From assembly GCA_900299295.1 (NCBI GenBank), contig OMJH01000012.1, positions 1 through 49,185 of the forward strand: DNA of 49,185 nucleotides. Reading direction: 5' to 3'. Both the position numbers and the translations under genes were made by a program. Position 1 is the first letter of the stretch. Each line of letters opens with the position of its first letter. This stretch comes from Bacteroidota bacterium (GTDB lineage: Bacteria; Bacteroidota; Bacteroidia; B-17B0; Aurantibacillaceae). Under the pieces are notes generated by a model. It was not told the origin of the DNA. It searched no databases and was given only the letters and a program-made list of their open reading frames with translations. Shown piece after piece: positions 16,855-23,398 of the stretch.

Positions 16855-18117
16855 ATGAATGAATTTCAGCTGCATTACATATGGCATTTCAGGTTGTTTA
16901 AATCATTTACACTTTACTCGGTAAAACACGAGAAAATTGAAATCATTTCAGGTGGAAAACCGAATAAAGAAAACGGCCCTGATTTTCAAAACGCACTGAT
17001 AAAAATAAATGGAATACTGTGGTCAGGAAATATAGAACTGCATGTAAAATCATCAGATTGGTTAAAACACGGACATAACGCAGATAAAAACTACCACAAC
17101 GTAATTCTTCATGTTGTATGGGAAAACGATAAAAATATCGAAACAAATGAAGGCCTAGAAATATGTACGCTGGAATTGAAAAACATTCAGTCAATTGCTA
17201 CATCCAGCCAAATTCTTTCATTAAAAGAAAAAATAAATGGACTGACCTGCGAACGTTTCCTTAAAAATGTTCCCCGAAAAATGTTTTTCGAATGGATAAA
17301 CCTGTGCGCAGAAAAACGGATGCGGGAGAAAATTAAAAACATGCAAAAAACGATTCCTGACCTGAAACTAAATCAAAACCAGGGATTTTACATCTTGCTT
17401 GGCAAATACATGGTAGGAAAGGCGAATCAGAATCAACTTCAAGAATTGCTTGAAATACTACCCTGGAAAATAATACACCAAAAAAGAGAGAACATCGTGA
17501 CCGTATTAACCATTTTAATTTTCTATTCTGGATTAATAAATAAAATTCCATTAGAAATTCAGAAAACGTTAAGTACAGAGTACGATTATTTAAAAAAACT
17601 TTACAAGGTAACCCCGCCTGAATGTATTAACTGGAAAACGGGCGGAATATTTCCAAAAGGACAAATTGAAAATAGAATTTTACAACTTGGCTTTCTCCTC
17701 TGTTATTTCCTTGAACAGTCAATTTTTAATCCGGATCATCTTTACTTTGAAAAGTGGAATGAAAAATTAAAAATAAAACTATCTGCAATCCTTGCGACTG
17801 ACACAACAGCTACGCTAATTAAATTCAAGCAGGATTTGATCCCGGGAAAGGAAAAATTAAAATCGATTTATGTAAATCTTCTATTTCCACTAATGGAAAA
17901 AGAAAATCCGTCAGTTTTTTCGAATTTCGAAAACCTAAATGCGCTGATGAGTGAAAAAAATCATATTACTTTAAAATTTGAAAAACTGGGATTGAAAGCC
18001 AAGAATCTTTTGGAAAGTCAAGGCCAAACGGAATTGTATGAAAACTATTGCAGGCGTCACCTTTGTCTGAGGTGTGAAATCGGAAAAAAAATTCTGACGA
18101 TAAATTCTGCGGCATAA
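16855..18117 (+). CDS. DUF2851 family protein
   Basis: A 420-residue cytoplasmic protein with the family's N-terminal region FQLHYIWHFRLFKS, GGKPNKENGPDFQNALIKIN and GNIELHVKSSDWLKHGH...YHNVILHVVWEND. The NGPDF and ELHVKSSDW/HNVILHVVWE pattern resembles a PD-(D/E)xK nuclease-like core, but that is inference. A cysteine-rich C-terminus CRRHLCLRCEIGKKIL could bind metal. It is common in Bacteroidota and has no established function. It sits between pyrF (45 bp) and pspC (24 bp) on the same strand. Confidence 0.92.
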   Translation: MNEFQLHYIWHFRLFKSFTLYSVKHEKIEIISGGKPNKENGPDFQNALIKINGILWSGNIELHVKSSDWLKHGHNADKNYHNVILHVVWENDKNIETNEGLEICTLELKNIQSIATSSQILSLKEKINGLTCERFLKNVPRKMFFEWINLCAEKRMREKIKNMQKTIPDLKLNQNQGFYILLGKYMVGKANQNQLQELLEILPWKIIHQKRENIVTVLTILIFYSGLINKIPLEIQKTLSTEYDYLKKLYKVTPPECINWKTGGIFPKGQIENRILQLGFLLCYFLEQSIFNPDHLYFEKWNEKLKIKLSAILATDTTATLIKFKQDLIPGKEKLKSIYVNLLFPLMEKENPSVFSNFENLNALMSEKNHITLKFEKLGLKAKNLLESQGQTELYENYCRRHLCLRCEIGKKILTINSAA

Positions 18118-18128
18118 TCTGAAAGGCT

Positions 18129-18136
18129 TACCTTTG
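18129..18136 (+). promoter_or_regulatory. Possible -7 element very close to the PspC start
   Basis: TACCTTTG matches TAnnTTTG but lies only 5 bp before the PspC ATG. If used, the transcript would be leaderless or nearly so. A chance match is possible. Confidence 0.3.
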
Positions 18137-18141
18137 AAAAA

Positions 18142-18384
18142 ATGCCAAACGTCATAAAAAACATCATCAATTGGTTTGAGGAGCAAGCATTTGGTGTGTG
18201 CGCGTGGTGGGGAAAAAAACTCGGGATTCGCACCACTGTCGTAAGAATGTATTTCATTTATTTATCCTTCTTTACTTTTGGGTCCCCCATCATTCTTTAT
18301 TTTTTCATGGCGTTTATTCTTGAACATAAAAAATACTTCAAGCCTTCCTATTACAAAAAAAGGCCTTCCGTCTGGGATTTATAG
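18142..18384 (+). CDS. PspC domain small membrane protein
   Basis: An 80-residue protein with an amphipathic N-terminal half and one hydrophobic segment (MYFIYLSFFTFGSPIILYFFMAFIL) preceded by the LGIRTTVVRMYFIYLSF motif of PspC domains. PspC proteins sense inner-membrane stress in proteobacteria; the role of these stand-alone Bacteroidota versions is not established. It ends with a basic YYKKRPSVWDL tail. It is 24 bp downstream of the DUF2851 gene and converges on the decayed regulator at 18394. Confidence 0.85.
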   Translation: MPNVIKNIINWFEEQAFGVCAWWGKKLGIRTTVVRMYFIYLSFFTFGSPIILYFFMAFILEHKKYFKPSYYKKRPSVWDL

Positions 18385-18393
18385 TTTACTCAT

Positions 18394-18688
18394 TCAAAAA
18401 ATCTTCAACTTTTGTTTTAACGGATTCCAATATTTTTTACTGATTGGAATTGATTTTTTTTCAATTAAAATATCCATTCCCTCAATCCCGGTTACCTTTT
18501 CCATATTTACAATAAAGGAATTATGAATTCGCATAAATTTCTGCGGTGGCAATCGTTCTTCAATACCCTTCAGCGTATTATGAATAATTAATCTATCGTT
18601 ATTCCGAACGTAGATTACAACATGATTTGCAAAAAGTTTGAATAGCATCCAGGGTACCTGGTTCTTTTTCAATAACAACAACCTTCAT
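18394..18688 (-). pseudogene. Decayed LytTR response regulator with most of the receiver domain deleted
   Basis: Reading on the minus strand, an ATG at 18688 opens a frame beginning MKVVVIEKEPGTLDAI, which looks like the first strand and acidic pocket of a receiver domain. It then loses similarity and stops after 29 codons. In a second frame, shifted by one, from about 18648 to 18394 the sequence encodes a nearly complete LytTR DNA-binding domain: ANHVVIYVRNNDRLIIHNTL, EERLPPQKFMRIHNSFIVNM and ISKKYWNPLKQK. About 100 residues of receiver, including the phospho-acceptor, are missing between them. The simplest reading is a response regulator gene with a large internal deletion that shifted the frame. 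A LytTR-only protein from a TTG at 18681 is possible but less likely. Confidence 0.75.
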
Positions 18689-18771
18689 CAAATTTAAATT
18701 CCGTTCAGTCAAAAACAAAAATATAAACCATATTTTAAATTTATTCCAATATTACATCCGCTTGAATTGTT

Positions 18772-18855
18772 CTATAATACAACCATCAACAAAACAGGTC
18801 CAATTATCACGAAAAACAGACCAAGCGTCACAATTACTCCTATTGCCAATATCAT
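18772..18855 (-). CDS. Possible 27-residue single-span membrane peptide
   Basis: An ATG at 18855 opens a 27-codon frame ending in TAG. Nearly every residue is hydrophobic, with a helix-breaking GP near the C-terminal third (GLFFVIIGPVLLMVVL). It lies 83 bp upstream of the decayed response regulator on the same strand. It could be a genuine microprotein, or a remnant of a membrane protein such as a sensor kinase. No ribosome-binding site helps, since this phylum does not rely on one. Low confidence. Confidence 0.3.
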   Translation of the reverse strand: MILAIGVIVTLGLFFVIIGPVLLMVVL

Positions 18856-18909
18856 TCAACTATATTCGCAGTGCAATTCAGCCATGATAAAAGAAATTAA
18901 TATGGATTT

Positions 18910-18950
18910 AATGCCTGTCAGGGCGGAGGGGTCCGGCTCCGGTGGGCATT
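18910..18950. repeat. GC-rich segment bounded by a 6-bp inverted repeat
   Basis: AATGCC (18910-18915) and GGCATT (18945-18950) flank 29 bases of which 22 are G or C, inside otherwise very AT-rich DNA. An inner GGAG...CTCC pair allows a nested hairpin. There is no T tail on either side. It may be a small REP/MITE-like element or a structured RNA fragment. Confidence 0.35.
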
Positions 18951-18971
18951 GATCCGTATTAAATTTAAGCA

Positions 18972-19340
18972 ATGGAATTTTCACTTCAAGAATTAGCATC
19001 CAATACGGTTGAACAGTTCAAACAAGTCTGGGATAAATTTTTTTTGAACGAAATATGTTTTCGGATGAACGAAATAAGTTTTTAGATTAATTATACTGAA
19101 TACAACCTTACAGCATCAAAATGTAACGAAGATAAAACACACATCAACCGCAACAATTCAAAAAAACAAACTTCCGGTAATATCCCGAATTACAACGTGA
19201 ATGAACCCAACAATTTTATTCAGGAAGAACAATCAACAAAATCCGCTGATAAAACAGATTCATGGCCTATGGACTTATTTTCTGAAATTAGGAATTATGA
19301 TTCAGCAAGAACAAATCTCAGTCAGCTAATCAGGCCGTAG
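18972..19340 (+). pseudogene. Unknown open frame interrupted by one TAG
   Basis: From the ATG at 18972 a frame encodes MEFSLQELASNTVEQFKQVW and continues for 37 codons to TAG at 19083. The same frame then stays open to TAG at 19338, giving 122 sense codons in total if the internal stop is ignored. The second half is hydrophilic and protein-like (NEPNNFIQEEQSTKSADK, DSWPMDLFSEIRNYDSART). The stop is the last codon of the second copy of a 7-codon tandem duplication. I recognise no homologue. Either this is a disrupted gene, or the first 37 codons are a separate small protein and the rest is chance. Confidence 0.4.
19045..19086 (+). repeat. Tandem 21-bp duplication, two copies
   Basis: Copy 1 spans 19045-19065 and copy 2 spans 19066-19086. 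Both begin TGAACGAAATA and differ at only a few positions. The period is 21 bp, so the reading frame is kept. In copy 2 the codon corresponding to CGG reads TAG. Confidence 0.7.
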
Positions 19341-19426
19341 TGGAAATAAAAAAATAAAAAAATTCATTAAAAAAGTAAAATCACTCGTCTTCAGAAGTAA
19401 ATTTGATTTTTCAAACGAGACTTCAG

Positions 19427-19858
19427 ATGAAAAACTCCACAAATTCTTACGGGACTCCAAGCCTCATACTTTTACGCGGACTACCCGGCAGCGGTAAATC
19501 AACCTTTGCTGATTTGATCTCTGAAAATAAAAAATATCCTTGTTTTAGTGTTGATGATTACTTTACCAATACAAATAATGGATCGTACAATTTCATCTTT
19601 AACGAAAATCATTTAGCGTACAACCTGTGCGAGGACAACACGCGGAAGGCAATGGAGAATGGCGATAAAAAAATTATTGTTCACAATACGTTTACAATGG
19701 ATTGGGAAATGAAGCCCTATTTTGAACTGGCGGAAAAATTTAATTATGATGTTTTTGTACTTACGGTTGAAAAAAGACACGCAGCAGAAAATGTCCATGG
19801 AATAACAAAGGACCAAATTGAAAAAATGGCGTCCAAATACCAGGTAAAATTATTCTGA
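19427..19858 (+). CDS. Small P-loop kinase-like ATPase (AAA_33/N4BP2L1-like)
   Basis: A 143-residue protein from the ATG at 19427; an upstream TTG would add 8 codons. Walker A is LRGLPGSGKSTF near residue 18. Next comes the DDYFTNTNNGSYNF segment, a hydrophobic strand ending in HNTFTMDWEMKPYFELA and a lid region ENVHGITKDQIEKM. This pattern matches the short predicted polynucleotide-kinase-like ATPases related to the N4BP2L1 family. The substrate could be a nucleic acid 5'-hydroxyl or a nucleotide, but this is not established. No toxin or antitoxin partner is evident. Its stop is 1 bp from the stop of the convergent gene at 19860. Confidence 0.85.
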   Translation: MKNSTNSYGTPSLILLRGLPGSGKSTFADLISENKKYPCFSVDDYFTNTNNGSYNFIFNENHLAYNLCEDNTRKAMENGDKKIIVHNTFTMDWEMKPYFELAEKFNYDVFVLTVEKRHAAENVHGITKDQIEKMASKYQVKLF

Positions 19859-19859
19859 T

Positions 19860-20996
19860 TTATTTGTCTGTGTAAATAACCTTAGATCGATCAATCAAAA
19901 TTTTTTTTGGAGCAGCATTTTCTCCGCTGATGATAAAGTAATACGCCATTGGCTCACCTAATGCATCAATGAATCTCCGTTTAATTCGTGAAATTTTTTC
20001 ACTTAACGAATTAGAAAGCGGATTAACGAGATCATCGATTCGATTTCGGATGACTTCTAAATTATCTGAATTGGTGAGGTATGCATAAATCGATTCAAAT
20101 TCTGAACGATAATCGCAGGCGCAATTTAATTCAATTCCATCAGGCCGGGAAAGAAAAAACATATAGACGGTTTTTTCCAAAGGGTTCAAGTGCACTTCCA
20201 AATCACCCAGTACGGGAAAAATAAGTTTACGTTTTCGGCCTACGATATAAAGTTCAGGCGGGTTGCGCTTAATAATAAAACGTTCCTTAAAAATCATCTG
20301 AGCACGAATTCCTTCCATCACCTCAAAAATCTGTGCTACCACGTCATGATTCAGGTTTCGCTCCTGAATTAATTGGAGGCAATCCGGGCACACATCGCCG
20401 GTTCGCATCTTAAACGAAATCTCCTTTTTCTGACGGCAAAAATCAAGCATACATCCCTGTGGTTCTTCGTGCCAGTGTTTTTGTAAATCCGAATAATCCT
20501 GAAACAATAACTTTTTTAAAATCCCGGTGGAGGTAAGATAGGCTACCGGATAACGCTGATCACTGCCCGTGAAATAATCCCAGAATTTTGTATGCACAAA
20601 AAGATCACGGCTGCCGTTTGGATTTGCTGCGGAAAACCAGTTGTACTGGTTACTCAACTCTGTGAGTAATACAACAAATTCATCGTCACCCACATCATGT
20701 TTAGTTCGATATTTCTTGCAAATAGAAAAAATCGAATTCCAGCTCATCCACTCAATTTCTTCCGGCGCGGCAGCAAAAGAACTCTTTCCAATTAATGAAA
20801 AGACCATCGGCGGATCTTTTTGCTCTTCAAATTTTTTTTTCTCGAATTTTTCAATTTGAATTTCATTTTCATCTACAGAAATTGGTTGTTCCCGAGTCCT
20901 GAATTGCAAAGGACCCGGGAATTTTTTAAGTAAATCAACCACCTGCCAGAAATTTTCGGCTGAATATTCTTCAGAGCGTATTAAATGAACTACCAT
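19860..20996 (-). CDS. Unknown protein with Cys4 zinc-site and winged-helix-like C-terminus
   Basis: A 378-residue cytoplasmic protein. The N-terminal 180 residues are of unknown fold. Four cysteines at 182, 187, 203 and 206 (C-x4-C-x15-C-x2-C, within GCMLDFC and DVCPDCL) form a likely zinc site; the spacing resembles the structural zinc site of the archaemetzincin at 1833-2513, but HExxH is absent. The C-terminal 110 residues (LNPLEKTVYMFFLSRPDGI, then SLSEKISRIKRRFIDALG and a final KKILIDRSKVIY) look like a winged-helix DNA-binding or regulatory domain that I have seen in conserved Bacteroidota proteins of unknown function. It follows the VWA gene by 51 bp on the same strand, suggesting a two-gene unit. 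Function not known. Confidence 0.75.
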   Translation of the reverse strand: MVVHLIRSEEYSAENFWQVVDLLKKFPGPLQFRTREQPISVDENEIQIEKFEKKKFEEQKDPPMVFSLIGKSSFAAAPEEIEWMSWNSIFSICKKYRTKHDVGDDEFVVLLTELSNQYNWFSAANPNGSRDLFVHTKFWDYFTGSDQRYPVAYLTSTGILKKLLFQDYSDLQKHWHEEPQGCMLDFCRQKKEISFKMRTGDVCPDCLQLIQERNLNHDVVAQIFEVMEGIRAQMIFKERFIIKRNPPELYIVGRKRKLIFPVLGDLEVHLNPLEKTVYMFFLSRPDGIELNCACDYRSEFESIYAYLTNSDNLEVIRNRIDDLVNPLSNSLSEKISRIKRRFIDALGEPMAYYFIISGENAAPKKILIDRSKVIYTDK

Positions 20997-21047
20997 TTTA
21001 AAAGATTAATTCAACTGAAATTTAAGAATAAAATCCACATAAATTTT

Positions 21048-21692
21048 TCAGCTCTTATCTTCATTATCAAAAAAATTCGTTTTAAAGCTTCCGGTTTTTT
21101 TGGATTGCGCATAATGAAACAAACTGTCATTTACCTTACTAAAAACAGCATTCATATTTGCTTTCGACATATTTAAGCTATTGCCTTTACCTGCACGAAA
21201 CGCATTTGCAGTTTGTGTAATGTCAAAATCAGTTCCAATAAATGCAAAACTCCACTTCTCCGTTTTACGTAATGCTTCCATTTTCTCTAAAATCATTGAG
21301 GAGTTGTACTGAGAGGATGCATTTTCATGCCCGTCAGTCAGAATCACCATTACAACACTGGCCTCATTATTCGAAATTTCTTCGCCGGCTGAAAATTCGA
21401 TCTGACGAATACTCTCCCCGATTGCATCAAACAATGCAGTTGCTCCGCCCGGACGAATATGCTCAAGGTTCAGCTTCGGGTTCGCTCGGATATTCTCCGG
21501 CCGATTGACAAAATTGATTGAATTGTCAAAAACACATAAGGACACCAGAAATTCCTGTTCCGGAAATTCTTTCGCCAGTTGATTGATCTTTACCATTTGA
21601 TTGGAAAAACCAACTGTAGTTGGTTGCCAGCAGGACTCCATACTTCCGCTTTTGTCAAGCACAAGATGATAATAGGTTTTCTTGTTTTTCAT
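21048..21692 (-). CDS. VWA domain protein
   Basis: A 214-residue protein from the ATG at 21692 (the frame reaches a TTG 6 codons further). It is a stand-alone von Willebrand factor A domain: the metal-ion-dependent adhesion site is complete, with DKSGSM (Asp13, Ser15, Ser17), the threonine in GGATALFDAIG and the aspartate in VILTDGHENAS. No signal peptide or membrane segment is present, so it is cytoplasmic, unlike the BatA/BatB membrane proteins of this phylum. No MoxR-type ATPase is adjacent. Cytoplasmic VWA proteins often present or chelate a partner protein; the natural partner here would be the Cys4/winged-helix protein encoded 51 bp downstream. Confidence 0.88.
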   Translation of the reverse strand: MKNKKTYYHLVLDKSGSMESCWQPTTVGFSNQMVKINQLAKEFPEQEFLVSLCVFDNSINFVNRPENIRANPKLNLEHIRPGGATALFDAIGESIRQIEFSAGEEISNNEASVVMVILTDGHENASSQYNSSMILEKMEALRKTEKWSFAFIGTDFDITQTANAFRAGKGNSLNMSKANMNAVFSKVNDSLFHYAQSKKTGSFKTNFFDNEDKS

Positions 21693-21743
21693 AGTTTGTT
21701 TTTTTGACAAAGATGAGCCGGGTTTCAGCCAAATAGCGAATCT

Positions 21744-21757
21744 TTACAAGCTTGTAA
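21744..21757. promoter_or_regulatory. Perfect 14-bp palindrome upstream of the VWA gene (candidate operator)
   Basis: TTACAAGCTTGTAA is a perfect palindrome 52-65 bp before the VWA ATG, in the gap between the flavoprotein stop and the VWA start. A direct repeat CCGGGTT occurs at 21718-21724 and 21758-21764, flanking it. Lack of a T run argues against a terminator. Confidence 0.5.
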
Positions 21758-21798
21758 CCGGGTTGTAAATCTGCTGAGAAAGAAAATAATATTGAACG

Positions 21799-23391
21799 CT
21801 AACCGCAATGTAACAAAGAAACGATTGCGTTTGCAACTTTTTGTCCGTCCATCGCCGCACTCATTATTCCACCCGCATAACCGGCGCCTTCACCACATGG
21901 GTATAATCCTTCGGCATCAATATGCATCAAGGTCTGCGGATCTCTTGGAATACGAACCGGAGTTGAAGTTCTGGATTCAGTAGCTACAAGTACTGCTTCA
22001 TTGGTTAAATAACTTCTCATTTTTTTCCCGAACACAGATAATCCTTCGCGTAAGGCACGCGTAAGTTCATTTCCTAACACTTCATTCAGCTGAACTGAGG
22101 TGATGCCAGGCTGATAAGAACATTGCGGCAAATCGGAAGATGTTTTTTTATTGATAAAATCGATTAAGCGTTGCGCAGGTGCCGTTTGCGTTTTGCCGCC
22201 AGCTTCCCAGGCCTTCTGTTCAACCAACTGCTGAAATCGCAAACCTGAAAGTTCACGTGCTTTCGAAAATGGAGCAAAATCTGATTCGCCAACTGCAACC
22301 ACCATACCTGAATTAGCAAACGGATTATTTCGCCTTGAAGGACTCCAGCCATTAGTCACCACTTCATCTTGTGCCGTGGCGCAAGGGGCAATTATTCCTC
22401 CCGGACACATACAAAATGAATACACACCACGTCCGTTAAACTGATGCGCTAAAGAATAAGAAGCCGCCGGCAGGTACTGCCGAATTTTATTCAACTCTAC
22501 AATTGTATTACAATGATACTGAGCGCTGTCAATCACAGACTGCGGATGTTCAATGCGAACGCCCAGGGCAAAAGGTTTTGCTTCCAATTTCAGATTTTTA
22601 GACTGAAACAATTCATAAATATCACGCGCACTGTGACCGGTTGCGACAATTATCTGCTTAAAAGAATATAAAATTGTTTGATTTTTTTCAAGGTGAAAAA
22701 CATCAATTCCTTCAACAATTTTATTTTTTATTTGAAAGTCTGTAAGCTTTGCATTGAAATGAATTTCACCGCCATGTCGCAGAATTGTTTCCCTCATCTT
22801 TACAATTATAGCCGGCAGTTTATTCGTACCGATGTGCGGATGTGCATCAATGGCAATTTCTTCGCTGGCACCATGCGCAATAAACACATTTAGAATTTCC
22901 TGAACATCGCCTCGTTTGTTACTTCGTGTGTATAATTTTCCGTCGGAATAAGTGCCCGCACCACCTTCACCAAAGCAATAATTACTTTCGGGATTCACAA
23001 CATGTTCCTTGTTAATTGAAGCTAAATCGCGGCGACGAGCGCGAACATCCTTTCCGCGTTCAAAAATTACCGGACGAATACCATGCTCAAGAAGTTTCAA
23101 AGCAGCGAATAATCCTGCCGGGCCGGCGCCAATAATGGCAACCGAATTTGTAGGATCAGCATCCCGATAGGGATAGGGGAAATTTACCGGATCAGGAACT
23201 TCATCAATAAAAACTTCAATTGATAAATTAACACGAATTTTTCTAGAGCGTGAATCAACCGAGCGTTTGCGGAGTTTTACAGTAAGAACAGAATCAGTTT
23301 TAAGACCAAGCTCATCGCGAACACACTGTTTAAGGAGATTTTCGTCCGCTGCCATTTCCGGAGAAACGGAGAGCGTTAGTTGTTTTTGCAT
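21799..23391 (-). CDS. FAD-dependent oxidoreductase, COG2509 type
   Basis: A 530-residue flavoprotein. An N-terminal domain of about 90 residues precedes the FAD-binding motif VAIIGAGPAGLFAALKLLE, then FERGKDVRARRRD, the long conserved CFGEGGAGTYSDGKLYTR segment, FAATGH-type second nucleotide contact (IIVATGHSARDIYELF) and the C-terminal GLYPCGEGAGYAGGIMSAAMDG. This is the uncharacterised FAD dehydrogenase family COG2509, widespread in bacteria; substrate unknown. A short CMCPGGIIAPC segment with two cysteines is typical of the family. It ends 7 bp downstream-side of the YihY gene on the same strand (23399), so the two are probably cotranscribed. Confidence 0.93.
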   Translation of the reverse strand: MQKQLTLSVSPEMAADENLLKQCVRDELGLKTDSVLTVKLRKRSVDSRSRKIRVNLSIEVFIDEVPDPVNFPYPYRDADPTNSVAIIGAGPAGLFAALKLLEHGIRPVIFERGKDVRARRRDLASINKEHVVNPESNYCFGEGGAGTYSDGKLYTRSNKRGDVQEILNVFIAHGASEEIAIDAHPHIGTNKLPAIIVKMRETILRHGGEIHFNAKLTDFQIKNKIVEGIDVFHLEKNQTILYSFKQIIVATGHSARDIYELFQSKNLKLEAKPFALGVRIEHPQSVIDSAQYHCNTIVELNKIRQYLPAASYSLAHQFNGRGVYSFCMCPGGIIAPCATAQDEVVTNGWSPSRRNNPFANSGMVVAVGESDFAPFSKARELSGLRFQQLVEQKAWEAGGKTQTAPAQRLIDFINKKTSSDLPQCSYQPGITSVQLNEVLGNELTRALREGLSVFGKKMRSYLTNEAVLVATESRTSTPVRIPRDPQTLMHIDAEGLYPCGEGAGYAGGIMSAAMDGQKVANAIVSLLHCG

Positions 23392-23398
23392 GAAGTTG

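Noticed and set aside
18911-18950. Attachment site or integron-like site in the GC-rich patch
   Set aside because: No integrase, no second copy in the window and no tRNA gene nearby.
18972-19340. Programmed UAG read-through or pyrrolysine use at 19083
   Set aside because: A normal RF1 gene is present in the window, no downstream insertion element is visible, and the duplication explains the stop more simply.
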